DNA from: Gracilaria caudata
Taxonomy: Eukaryota; Rhodophyta; Florideophyceae; Gracilariales; Gracilariaceae
NCBI GenBank assembly: GCA_030374735.1
Contig: JASCIV010000263.1
Location: forward strand, 1-27,991
Length of the DNA: 27,991 bases
Reading direction: 5' to 3'
Shown: piece by piece, positions 16,649-26,086 of the stretch
How the letters are laid out: each line of letters starts with the position of its first letter
How positions within the stretch are numbered: position 1 is the stretch's first letter
Notes under the pieces: model-generated
Told to the model about the DNA's origin: nothing
The model's input: the letters and a program-made list of their open reading frames with translations, nothing else
Database searches by the model: none
Made by a program: the position numbers and the translations under genes

Positions 16649-17911
16649 TTAGAAGATGTGTTGTTCAGTTTCATCAGCCATTTCACGCTGAAGAGATGGA
16701 GGGTGTGTATCCACGATTGAGAATCTTGTGTTATCGCAATCCAGTAGTGATGTTCCCGGCGGGCATGCCAGTACCGATGCGACAATGTCATTGACGTCGT
16801 CGTCCACATCGGTCATGAGTCGACTAGTCACAAGGTTGATTATGGCAAGTGCTGCAAGAACAATCCATAACGTCAATCCGCTCACTCTCTTCACCCTGTC
16901 AGAAGTCATTTCGAGCAAACCCTGCTTACTTTCGTCATCTTGTCCATTGTGGCCAAGGAAGTCTTTGGTTTTCAGTTGTCTATTTGACAAGCGAAGCATT
17001 GACTGCACCTCATCCGCAAATAGAATACCAACATCCACGCTTTTAGTCTCGTCTACGATTGGATTAATATCTGAACGGATAACAGAAAACACCGGGCTAA
17101 TGAAGTCCGCACTAGCATTGCACGAGGCACAGATTTCGTTCAGCTTTCTCAAAAGCCATTCCAGTTTGGGCGGAGTCATGGAGAATCCAAGACGAGTCAT
17201 ATTGGCAAAATATAGCGCCGAGCGTCTTGGATCCCTGATCTCTACGGATATTCTGCTATACAAATCCACGAAAGATTGTGATTCATATACTTCAAAGAAT
17301 CGCCAATCAGAAGAATTAAATTGAAACTCAAACCCGTTTCGTCGAGCAACTCTTGTTCCATAGTCAAACTCTTCATAATTGCATAGCGTGAGCACAAGAC
17401 TGATACTGGTACGATCTCCCGATAACAGCGGTACACATCCCTTAAAGAATCCTGTCTTTTGGCTCTCGTTCTGAGGGATCTGGATGGTAGGGCTCTTGAG
17501 ATTCAAAACATCCAGACTTCTGGTCTTCTGCTGATATGTTTGAGAAAATATAACAAGGAGCTCCATGCCCCCAAGAACCACAAAGAATGATATTGAAATG
17601 ACCCTAAACAGTAGGCTGGCGAACGAATTCTTGCAGTGTGAATGAGCTCTAAAACGGCCACAAGACGCAAAGCTGAGGTTCATGAGACGATCAAACATTC
17701 GTTTCAGCACAATAGATCGAGTGTCTTTTCCGAATGGAATGGTCATTAATCGATTCACTATTGCTGAAGTAGTCCACAGAATCATAATTGAAGCGATTGC
17801 GTCAAGAAGTTCTGCAAATGGTGTTGCAACGTAGTCAATTGATGGAAAAGGCGAAGATGGATACAGCGGTGGGATGTTCTGAAAGAGATTGTCAGCTGCG
17901 TGTTGTCTCAT
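16649..17911 (-). CDS. Three-helix membrane glycoprotein, family member 1
   Basis: The first ATG giving a protein that aligns with its paralogue is at 17911; the frame runs back to a GTG at 18019 without ATG. It has 420 residues, with predicted membrane helices at about 34-55, 98-123 and 344-365. A large loop of about 220 residues between helices 2 and 3 contains Cys residues and sequons (N149ES, N199SS, N237MT, N265AS), so it is probably lumenal or extracellular. It shares with the gene at 19483 the N-terminal IDYVATPFAELLDAIAS pattern, the TRSI motif after helix 1, the RVSGLTLWIV helix 3, the following DIVAS segment and an EQ near the C-terminus. Function is unknown. It is read away from the copy at 19483, about 1.6 kb distant. 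Confidence 0.8.
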   Translation of the reverse strand: MRQHAADNLFQNIPPLYPSSPFPSIDYVATPFAELLDAIASIMILWTTSAIVNRLMTIPFGKDTRSIVLKRMFDRLMNLSFASCGRFRAHSHCKNSFASLLFRVISISFFVVLGGMELLVIFSQTYQQKTRSLDVLNLKSPTIQIPQNESQKTGFFKGCVPLLSGDRTSISLVLTLCNYEEFDYGTRVARRNGFEFQFNSSDWRFFEVYESQSFVDLYSRISVEIRDPRRSALYFANMTRLGFSMTPPKLEWLLRKLNEICASCNASADFISPVFSVIRSDINPIVDETKSVDVGILFADEVQSMLRLSNRQLKTKDFLGHNGQDDESKQGLLEMTSDRVKRVSGLTLWIVLAALAIINLVTSRLMTDVDDDVNDIVASVLACPPGTSLLDCDNTRFSIVDTHPPSLQREMADETEQHIF

Positions 17912-19482
17912 CTTCGACGAAAAACAGTTGAAGCAGGCAATCTTCTTGAAGGTGAGGAGATGAATAGAGGTGTTTATCCGCACTACGAGAGATGAGATCC
18001 ACAAGAATGGGAGCTTCACTAAAGTTCACACATACCTGATGCTCTGAAGAATTGAAGCCCCCGCCGCCTGAATTCCACTTATTCTATAATACGTATGAAA
18101 GCTCCGTGGTAGCAGCGAAGGTACGCAAAAGTTGATGGTCGGCGGTGTATGGCCATTCGAATGAGTTGCTAACATGAAAGTCCTTTTATGCCAGCGAAAA
18201 CATTTTCAGTGCCAGCACATTAAACATCCACCATTTCTATTTGCATCTCAAGATCGTAGAGGGCCTCTGAACGCTGAGCATTCAGAGGCCCTCTATAATC
18301 TCGAGCTGCATTTTTTAAGGGGATCTTTAATAGGTGTGATGATGAGTTCCCGTCAGCACCGTAGGGTACACTTCCAACCTTGGGTCATTGAGTCGAACAG
18401 TGGCAAAGAAACCCGGTTTTCTTGCGAATCAGTGAACCCCTAAGACTGGTTCGAGATGAACTCTAAAGCCGGTGCTTTCAGAAACTAACACACTCTGAAC
18501 GAAAGAAATTTTCTTCGGTAAGGTAGAACAATTTTACCTCGATGAACCCAAAGTGGATCAAGCAACAAAAATAGGGCTCTTTATGGAGCACGGGAAAGTA
18601 TCCATACCATGGCTCATTTTCAACATCGCCGAGACATTAGAAAGGGGATGCTACTGAAAATACAAAACAGCTTTTGCATTCACATAAAATGTTGCTCTGA
18701 AGGTATCAAAAACAAGCAATTTCGTTCGTCTGTTTGCGTTTGATTAAGTTCAGGATGCTCCCCTTCTGTCTGTGAGCCCCCTTTGCCTCGCAATTTTACG
18801 GCGCGACTCCAACAATCTGGGCATAGTGTAAGTGAAGTGTGTTTATTTAGCTTGCATTGTGTATATTGTCAAATTGCTTCCCACGTGAAGTGAGCAATGA
18901 CGTACTTCGAGAGGAATTGATTATAATCGTAGCCAAAACAACGAGAAGCTTCTGGACTCTGGCAAGGACAGAGAGGAGGTTACCCAGAAGTCATGTCGGG
19001 AACCGTGTTGGTCTATTATGGCAAAGAGCCCATTGGTTCAAAACTTGCCCGGCCCTAAAGCACAGTTAGCTGTCTTTACTAACAATGTGGTCTCACCAGC
19101 ACCCTGTAGGCGGTGGTTAAAAAAGCTTTTCCCGGCGGATAAAGTAGTATCCGAGCAACACGTGCTGTCGGCAATGGTAGCTATTGTTGGCGAGGTATTA
19201 GCCTCTTGTTATTCTGCGAGAGACCTCAATGTTATTTCTGTATGCCGTTATTAAAGAGCTGAAAATATACACTGCTTACCCAATGTTTAGCCAATCGGCT
19301 TGGTATACAAAGTTTTTAGAATGTGCCTGATCTGCAGCAGCACGGCTTCTTCCATTCAAGATTTCCTCATTGAAGAGCAGATTATTCAATGACCGTGACT
19401 AGCTGTAGAAATCCTCGACTGCCTTTGTACGCGTTCGAACTCTCTCGATTCTCGAAGGTCTTGCACATTCTTCATCCGGACC
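17912..19482. other. Spacer between divergent family members 1 and 2
   Basis: Presumably holds both promoters of this divergent pair. It contains a strong inverted repeat at 18251-18301. The 5' leader of the plus gene (19423-19482) is duplicated at 16440-16500. Plus frames at 18174-18443 and 18857-19254 are short, unrecognised and probably chance. Confidence 0.45.
18251..18301. repeat. Stem-loop, 15-bp perfect arms plus outer pairs
   Basis: Arms tagagggcctctgaa (18257-18271) and ttcagaggccctcta (18281-18295) pair perfectly around a 9-base loop (cgctgagca). Beyond a 2 x 2 mismatch, agat (18251-18254) pairs with atct (18298-18301). It lies between the two divergent membrane-protein genes. Confidence 0.85.
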
Positions 19483-20721
19483 ATGGACATCATGGAAGTA
19501 AACATCACTCAGTTCCTGGACATCAAGAACCAACCGTTTCGCCGCGTAGCACTAGACTACTCACATTTACCCTACGCAGACGTATTGGACGCGCTTGCGG
19601 CGACGATAATCGTAACCGCATTGACTGCCTTGATGATGCATCTCACCACCGGCATATACGGAATGTCAACTCGATCTATCTCTATAAAGTCGTTGTATGG
19701 TGGCTCGTTTCTGTCCGACATCAATCATCTTCTCTTCATGTTTCTAGGGAAAAGGAATGCAAAGCACAAAGTGCAGTGGACTCCGAGAATCGTGGCTTTC
19801 ATTCTTCTATTATTGTTATCGCTTGCTGAAGCCCTGCTTTTTCTTTCGCAGTCAACCAAAACCGAAAGATACAACTTGGAAGATCTCCACATAAGAAGAT
19901 CGCAACTGAAACCATATGTTGGAAAGCCGTTTCTGTCTACTCTCTCGCGAAGTTGCACACCCATGATACAATCACAGTATCCTATTTGGTACTCGCCGTT
20001 AGATTTATGCGTCACTCATCCCTATACGGAGAGATTTGTTCCCAGGAAGCAGGAGGTAGACCGTGCAATGTCCATTAGCGTTAACGTGCGATATGAAAGG
20101 GGTGAACTATCGTTTATCGTAATCACTGCAGACTATGGCTATTCACTCAACATTAATATTGTACTACACTCTGCACCACGTACAATCAGGATGAATGTGA
20201 CAAACTTGATCACTGATCCAGAAGAACTTCTGACCTTTCTCACAGATGGTGCAGCCCAGTTGCTCGGCTGCCCCAACGCTTCGGAAGTGCGGGTCAATCC
20301 AGACTTCCCGGATGTGTTTAGCAGGTTTCTTCATAATTGTCGTGAAGTCGATGAAGAATCTCTCTTAATCGGTGAAAGGTTGGTGTTGAGCACCTTATCG
20401 CTATCTGAAGAGTTCATTTCCGCAACTGATTTCTATTCCGTGGAGGCGACAAACTTTACAACAAAGCACACTCCAATCACGCGAGCTAGTGTAGATGGCT
20501 ATGCTGTGCGCGAAGTAGTTCGAGTTCGTGGGTTCATTTTGTGGATTATGGCGACTACGCTGTTGATGATCAATTTCATGTTAAGCTGTATTGCGCCGGA
20601 TCTGGAAATGGCGAAATCAGTTGCGGTTGCGAGCTATCTTAACTGGGCCAACATTCCGTTTTCTGGCTCCCAACATGTATGTGTCCCTTCACCGAAGGCT
20701 GCTGAACAAAACTCGTGTTAG
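19483..20721 (+). CDS. Three-helix membrane glycoprotein, family member 2
   Basis: ATG in accATGGac, 412 residues. Predicted helices are at about 36-56, 102-122 and 348-370, with a loop of about 225 residues between helices 2 and 3 that carries sequons (N238VT, N265AS, N324FT) and cysteines. The N-terminal PYADVLDALAATIIV and STRSI match PFAELLDAIASIMIL and DTRSI of member 1, and VRVRGFILWIMATTLLMIN matches VKRVSGLTLWIVLAALAIIN. Both proteins end with a short tail containing Glu-Gln. Loop sequences differ strongly, so the exposed part evolves faster than the membrane parts. I do not recognise a named family. A surface or endomembrane role is inferred from topology only. Confidence 0.82.
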   Translation: MDIMEVNITQFLDIKNQPFRRVALDYSHLPYADVLDALAATIIVTALTALMMHLTTGIYGMSTRSISIKSLYGGSFLSDINHLLFMFLGKRNAKHKVQWTPRIVAFILLLLLSLAEALLFLSQSTKTERYNLEDLHIRRSQLKPYVGKPFLSTLSRSCTPMIQSQYPIWYSPLDLCVTHPYTERFVPRKQEVDRAMSISVNVRYERGELSFIVITADYGYSLNINIVLHSAPRTIRMNVTNLITDPEELLTFLTDGAAQLLGCPNASEVRVNPDFPDVFSRFLHNCREVDEESLLIGERLVLSTLSLSEEFISATDFYSVEATNFTTKHTPITRASVDGYAVREVVRVRGFILWIMATTLLMINFMLSCIAPDLEMAKSVAVASYLNWANIPFSGSQHVCVPSPKAAEQNSC

Positions 20722-21484
20722 GACTTATTACTTGAGAAGAGACGCATAATATGATCCCACGGCTTGTGCTGCTTCCGACATAGATAAACTTTAAGGGTGT
20801 CGCTACTTCGGCTCCTTCACAACTGCTCGTGCTGCCGCTGAGCGAGTGCGGTCATGGCGGCCCAAATATTCTCGAACGGCAGCAAGAGTGCCAAGTGTTT
20901 TGTGCGGCTCTTTCTATTGGGTGTGACAAGGACAATGCCAACCATACCCTTTACGTACGAGACGAACACAAAAGCAGACGAGTTGCACGTGTGCCATCTG
21001 TGAAACGAGTGCGTCGTCTAGCAATTGGCAAATGAACAAAAGATCGCGAAATTCTTTGGTTTTCCAGAGATATCTCAGCGCACATGATGACGTCAATATA
21101 TAACACTCGCAGGGATGACATCTACAGTCATACAGATGGACACGTTGCCGGCTAGGATACAGAACTTGCTTTCAATGAGCGGCCGTTGATCTGATCTAAA
21201 GTGTTCTCAAGCCAGGCCGGAAACAATGTTCCATGTCATGGGCTTCTGGGAGAGAGAGGGTCGCCAAATCGAACTTGTGCGTTTGTGGGCTAAGAGCTCA
21301 AGAAGGCTTCTCAATGAGTTTGTTGTTTAGAAAAATTGTTACATACGACATATCTACAGACTGAATACAAAAAGAATAGTCAAAGAACAAGCCCAAGCGT
21401 AGCAAGACGGGAAGCATGGGGCAATGTGCTCCTGATTCATCCTCCAACCCAACAACCGAATCGAAGGTGAAACGAAACAAGCGG
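20722..21484. other. Spacer between convergent genes
   Basis: Lies between the 3' ends of the plus membrane-protein gene and the minus Lys-rich protein gene. I see no gene, no strong hairpin and no AATAAA. The plus frame at 20829-21035 begins with GTG and looks like chance. Confidence 0.45.
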
Positions 21485-21838
21485 CTACTCCTCAAACGCA
21501 GTAAACAAAAGCTCACCAACTCCCTTGATTATCGACTTTGTGGCCTTCTTCTTCGCCTTCTTCTCAACCTTTGCCTTCACGGCGGGGTCATTAAGCTTCT
21601 GCGAAACCTTGCTCTGCCAGTCTTTCTTGGCATGTGCCGAGTGCGACGCGGAGGAAGACGGATATCCTGGTGGTGGCTTGGCGTGGGGCACATGGCTGGA
21701 GGTCGGGTATGGCGCGTGGTGCGAGGGGTACGCAGATGAGGCGGCGGGCGTCGACGATTGGGTGTTGAGCTTCGCCTTTTGCTTCTCGACTTGCTTGAGA
21801 AGAATGTTCTTAGCGGCCTTCTTGTCGAACAGACTCAT
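21485..21838 (-). CDS. Small Lys-rich protein with Ser/Pro/His linker, unrecognised
   Basis: Starts at an ATG and encodes 117 residues in three parts. The N-terminus is basic (MSLFDKKAAKNILLKQVEKQKAKL, about 1-24 and probably helical). The middle (about 28-70) is rich in Ser, Pro, His, Ala and Tyr, hence disordered. The C-terminus (72-117) is Lys-rich, predicted helical (repeated KKAKKK-type clusters) and ends GVGELLFTAFEE, which could form a short amphipathic helix. No signal peptide. The basic ends suggest nucleic-acid or acidic-surface binding, but that is only inference. A TATA-like tttaaat sits about 120 bases upstream on the minus strand. Confidence 0.6.
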   Translation of the reverse strand: MSLFDKKAAKNILLKQVEKQKAKLNTQSSTPAASSAYPSHHAPYPTSSHVPHAKPPPGYPSSSASHSAHAKKDWQSKVSQKLNDPAVKAKVEKKAKKKATKSIIKGVGELLFTAFEE

Positions 21839-21958
21839 TTTTCGGGCGTTGGCTGTGGAGCTTGGCGTGGATGGTGAGCGAGATTGGGCGTTCAGCGGTG
21901 ATCGGGATGCGGAGTGGTTGGGTGGTGGAAGAGACAGTGAAGCGCTGCTCTACCTTCG

Positions 21959-21967
21959 TATTTAAAT
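21959..21967 (-). promoter_or_regulatory. TATA-like element of the Lys-rich protein gene
   Basis: On the minus strand this reads atttaaata, about 120 bases before the ATG at 21838 and followed by a pyrimidine-rich leader. Resemblance only. Confidence 0.35.
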
Positions 21968-22510
21968 CCAACGCGGCTGGAGCGAAGCGGAGAAAGCAGG
22001 GGGTGCGTTTCTCCACTTCTTTTTTTGCCACGCATGCACTCGAGCAGTAATTGGAATGTTATTCCGCCACCGTCTGCCACGTGCTGCAAAACGGGGCTAT
22101 TCGACAGCCATGCACTGTAATGCTGCGGCTTTTGCGCTACTTCCCAGACTCCTTGCTGTACTTTTGCTTTACTTTCCAACCACATTGCTGTACTCCTCAT
22201 CCGCGTACAGCAATGGCGCCGAAATTTCAAAGGAAACCCTTTCATTACAGTTAGCCTAGTCCCGAGAGCTTGTAGATTCACCTCAAGAGCAGAGCCTTTC
22301 TCGCTGGCGGCGACATTCAAGTCGCCGCGGGGCAACCTTGGCACGCAGAAAGAAGGGTCGATCTCAATTTCTATGGAGTTTCCAGGTACCATCGTACCCT
22401 CGGTGGTAAATCAACGCCTCCTACTTCACACATACTACATCCCATGGACGGTCAACGTTTCTTCACTCCCGTCGTGTCCGTAGGCTCATCACGGAAGGAG
22501 TCCTCCAGTC
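21968..22510. other. Spacer with one doubtful minus frame
   Basis: A minus-strand frame with a real ATG at 22392 runs to 21892 (166 residues). Its first 50 codons look plausibly coding, but the rest overlaps the probable promoter of the Lys-rich protein gene and reads as low-quality sequence. It could be one exon of an otherwise unseen gene. I recognise no family and do not call it a gene. Confidence 0.35.
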
Positions 22511-23062
22511 TCAGACAACCACGAAACCAGGATCCGCCGAATTCGCCACGGACAAAAGTTCACAAGGAGTGCTCGACACGCATTTCACATCATGAATAAG
22601 TCCTTGCGGAATCACAGTAACACGTCCCGCCCTCACCACATTCGTAACAGTTCTCAGATTCACAGCCACCCGAGGATCCGACTCAAAGCGAAAACTAATT
22701 CGTGCCGATCCACGTACCACATTGATCACTTCATTGCCTCTTGGATGCAGCTGTGTGGCCAGTTGAGAGCCGGGTTGCATCAGAAATCGCAACAATCTTG
22801 TCTGCACATCCACCGCACCCAACGCGGCGAAATCTTGCACTTCAAGTGCTTGTAGCAGATAATCAGGAAACACTCCTTGTATACCTTCTTCGTAATCGAG
22901 ACAGAAGTCGGAGTCTGACAGATTGTTTCGAGTCTGAGCAGCCGTTACCGAACCTTGACTCGGAATAGACGCATGCACAGCTGTCCAAACTGATAACTGG
23001 CAAACGAGCACCAGCATCAGCAACGCAGTATGGGCCGCAGTCATGTCCTTGCTTCGTGGCAT
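22511..23062 (-). CDS. Germin-like secreted cupin
   Basis: Start taken at the ATG at 23062 (183 residues); the next ATG at 23044 (177 residues) gives an equally good signal peptide, with the hydrophobic core ALLMLVLVCQLSVW and a cut near HAS/IPSQ. The mature part begins with an SDFC segment like that of germins. The cupin core carries QLHPRGNEV (Gln104, His106, Glu111), VVRGSARISF, GRVTVIPQGLIH (His157) and the typical end LLSVANSADPG. Canonical germins bind manganese through His, His, Glu and His. Here the first His is Gln104, so the metal site is altered. Germin-like proteins include oxalate oxidases and superoxide dismutases, but with this change neither activity can be assumed. Secretion to wall or matrix is inferred from the signal peptide. 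Confidence 0.8.
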   Translation of the reverse strand: MPRSKDMTAAHTALLMLVLVCQLSVWTAVHASIPSQGSVTAAQTRNNLSDSDFCLDYEEGIQGVFPDYLLQALEVQDFAALGAVDVQTRLLRFLMQPGSQLATQLHPRGNEVINVVRGSARISFRFESDPRVAVNLRTVTNVVRAGRVTVIPQGLIHDVKCVSSTPCELLSVANSADPGFVVV

Positions 23063-23635
23063 ATGCCTCCAGGAGATGCGCACCGATAAAGAGAGTGTAG
23101 TGGCTGAAAATTGTCAGACAAACGTTGCGGAACCAAGAGCAGAGAACACGACATGCCGCTGACGTGCAAACGTCTCCACCAGTAGCTCTCCCAAAGAATC
23201 CTTTCGCAAGCTTTTTGTAAAAGCATGGCAGCTGAAGCGCCTGTTTTCAAACGATGGGGAAACGACTTGCTTCGAATCGCAACTACCAATGGATAAACTA
23301 GGAAAACAAATCTGGAAGGGAGGGATCTGCTGTCAACAGCTGAACGTGTGAATGAATGAGCCGGCTGCCCGTGGCAAGATGGACTTCTTTTAAAAGCGCA
23401 TCGTAAGTCAAGAGACCTACGATGCACTTAAAATGTCCAACTATTGGCCAGAAGGTGACAGAATGTATCAAAGTTCATTCGGATCATTTCTGGATGACAC
23501 AAATGCACAATCGTTCCTTGCATGAAAACAGCAATACTTCTCCAACAAGGCACTTAGCATCCTACACTTCTGCCGCGCCATTCAATTGATACGCTTCGTC
23601 AATGCCCTTTTCAAGGGCCTCTTGTACTGGCTCGC
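23063..23635. other. Spacer between divergent cupin and membrane-protein genes
   Basis: Presumably holds the promoters of the two divergent genes. A weak inverted repeat, gcatcgta (23398-23405) with tacgatgc (23418-23425), is the only structure I see. No credible gene. Confidence 0.4.
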
Positions 23636-25117
23636 ATGCCATCTGCTTCGACGAGAATGTTAGAGCTCCCTTTCGGAAATGGCATTACTGCCGCTTTCAT
23701 CTTCCTCCTCTTCGAACTGGCGGTCTTCCCGGTGCTTCTAAATTCCACAAGTAAAGCAGCCTCCGTCTTTCTTCTCTCGCAGGCGGAAAAGGGGAAGGAG
23801 GTTCATGTGGAGTCCATAGAGTTTCCATTCTGGAGCGAGGGCCTTTTGCGTCGTCAGCGCTCACATTTTTTTCTCCTCCTCCTCCGAATTGTCTGCATCG
23901 CGATTCCTGTCTATCTTGAGACAAGACTTATCTCTATTGAGGTACCCACACGGGTTTCCACCCGAATTCAAAACGCATTTGTTGTCGCGCCTCAAAAGGA
24001 TTGGATTGAGTATCAAAACCGTTCAGAAGATCCTATTATCATCCTACGGGAAAACTCGGAGCGCATTTATGATCGATGTGTGCAATCTGACGAAGAAGAT
24101 TGGGTAAGTGCGAGAACTGCAAACGTAACATACGAGTCGAACAGGTATATTCGGAGCTTAAACTGTGTCGATGGTACTGCAAAGCGTCTTTTTCGTCCGG
24201 TTGATGAGCTACCGCCTTTTGTGCATTCTTCGGACACTGTCGGCTTTCCTTCAAAACATGAGAAGAATGTCAGTGTGATGATGAATTGGGTTGAGGGACC
24301 CCTTGATGCATTCCCACCTTCGCCCGGTCGATCTTTGCGTGAAAGTGATGTGGTTGACGAAGATGTGCGTATGATGTTTGAAGTGAAGAATGTAACCGTG
24401 ACGAACTTGAAAGGAATAGAATGTTTCACCACCAGATCTTTGCAATCCTCATTCGTAGATGATGGTATAGCTGTACCATTGATGTGTCAGAATGTGACAG
24501 GAAGTAATGTCGACTATTACCTGGTAGCAAATATGGGTGTGGTCATACCAATGAACAATGAAACCAATGGAATCAATGCTAACACGACGACAAGTTCTAA
24601 CGCAAGTAGGAAAGCCACTAGGGTGAATGGAAGGATTAATGGAAGCCTATACTTTGTGGGAAGGTTACAATTCGAAGAAGAAATCTTTTTGAATGCCGGG
24701 CACTTTGTCAATGTCGATTTCATAACTGATCTGCCACTGAGCGTGCAGGAATTTCGGTCAGTACTTCGAAGAATTTTGTTTTCGAAGGCGGATAATATTA
24801 CTGTGAGTTTGATAGGAGAGGAAGTTTCACATCGAACGATACTAGATGCAGAGTTGATCCTCATTGGAGTCGCTGAGATTGCTTTAGTATTGGTGTTTGC
24901 AATAACCGTGGAGTGCTTCTGGCGGAAGAAATACCGACACATAGCAAGGCCCAACACTGTCAATGGACTTTCAAAATGCTGGGCGAGTTCAAGGGAACGC
25001 TGTTTGCTGACGGGACAGCTAAGTGAAAGGAAGGTCAACCTTAGACTATCGAGCTCGGGCTGGGAAAATGCGGGGCATTGTTTGGAGCCTACCGCCGTTG
25101 AAGGAGAGGTCTTTTGA
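23636..25117 (+). CDS. Heavily sequon-rich three-helix membrane glycoprotein, probable family member 3
   Basis: ATG start, 493 residues. Predicted helices are at about 16-36, 77-95 and 406-428, giving the same plan as members 1 and 2: two N-terminal helices, a large loop (about 96-405) and one C-terminal helix. The loop holds ten N-glycosylation sequons (N128, N163, N211, N252, N286, N308, N316, N322, N335, N387), so it is very probably lumenal or extracellular. The tail (429-493) is basic then mixed, with three cysteines (C448, C456, C482). Sequence similarity to the other two members is faint and limited to the first helix (LPFGNGITAAF against TPFAELLDAIA), so family membership is inferred from topology and position. 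Function is unknown. The gene is divergent from the cupin gene. Confidence 0.78.
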   Translation: MPSASTRMLELPFGNGITAAFIFLLFELAVFPVLLNSTSKAASVFLLSQAEKGKEVHVESIEFPFWSEGLLRRQRSHFFLLLLRIVCIAIPVYLETRLISIEVPTRVSTRIQNAFVVAPQKDWIEYQNRSEDPIIILRENSERIYDRCVQSDEEDWVSARTANVTYESNRYIRSLNCVDGTAKRLFRPVDELPPFVHSSDTVGFPSKHEKNVSVMMNWVEGPLDAFPPSPGRSLRESDVVDEDVRMMFEVKNVTVTNLKGIECFTTRSLQSSFVDDGIAVPLMCQNVTGSNVDYYLVANMGVVIPMNNETNGINANTTTSSNASRKATRVNGRINGSLYFVGRLQFEEEIFLNAGHFVNVDFITDLPLSVQEFRSVLRRILFSKADNITVSLIGEEVSHRTILDAELILIGVAEIALVLVFAITVECFWRKKYRHIARPNTVNGLSKCWASSRERCLLTGQLSERKVNLRLSSSGWENAGHCLEPTAVEGEVF

Positions 25118-25574
25118 AGATTGCAGTACACAAGTATACTAGTTCTGCAGGCGCTGCCGGGGGTGGGTCTGCGCATGGGCGTTCTAAACTGAAGTTATTG
25201 CTCATGATATTTGCGGCTCGATGGCGAAAAAATGGAATGCCTCCGTTGCAGTTTCCTTGTGTTTCATGCTCGTGAAAGGAACCGCGAAGAGTTGCGAGAA
25301 TGAACGTTTTCCTTGACCCTCGAGACTTCATGCGATGCAAAAACGAGCATCGGCCGACATGCGACGTGGAGATTTTTTTCGGTTGACCACAACATTGCTT
25401 GACGAGGCGCCAAGCGTACTTTGCTTGCCTCCCATTGGTGGGCCGTATATCTGAACAACAGATCTTGGCTTGCATGGCTTGGACAAGACGTGACGACCTG
25501 TTGATAACGCTTTGCATCCACGCCCCACCTCTCCTTTCGACGAATCACAGTCTGCAACTTTGTGTCCGCCACGG
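25118..25574. other. Spacer after family member 3
   Basis: Minus-strand frames of 142, 154 and 104 residues cross 25089-25728 in three different registers, with no recognisable motif. They contradict one another, so I call none of them. Confidence 0.35.
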
Positions 25575-26086
25575 ATGAAGCAATCACTCTGGAAACGCGA
25601 GCATCCAAATGCCCCGGAAGCCCATTCGACCGTCTGTGACAACTCACGGTTTCCGACGCCTCCTGAACTCCTACGCCGATCATTCGAAACCTTTCGAAGT
25701 GATCCGTTTTACGCATCCAGCGCTTCACCTTCTTCGTCAGTCATGCTGACAGAAAAATCTCTGTGGTACATGCTATCGACAATAGTACGACGATGCATCA
25801 TGAACAGCAAGAACTCTCAATGAAAAGAGATTTAGCATTCACTATTTCTGCACCTTGTGCGCTCCTCGGAACACTCATGAGGGCTTCAACCGCGTCAAGG
25901 CGCAAATTGCTTACCTGTTATCGTTCAATCGAAGATGTCAGGAACACGTTCAGGCGTCCGAAGCATAAAGCATCCATCTCTTCCGTCTTTGCCGTGTCGA
26001 GCAGTGTAGTATCAGCAAGTCAAAGTTATAGTGGAGATTCCCGTGTTGAATATCCTCCCTCGTTAGTTTACAGACGCGGGGGATAA
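25575..26086 (+). other. Two abutting small frames with ATGA overlap, doubtful
   Basis: A frame of 82 residues (25575-25823, ATG) ends in TGA that overlaps the ATG of a second frame of 88 residues (25820-26086) as ATGA. The third codon positions of the first look reasonably GC-biased. The second is Ser/Arg-rich. Together they could be one gene broken by a frameshift, a real short pair, or chance. I recognise neither product. Confidence 0.25.

Noticed and set aside
25264..25728. Minus-strand frame of 154 residues after the third membrane-protein gene
   Set aside because: Begins with GTG, overlaps two other minus frames and a plus frame in conflict, and has no recognisable motif.
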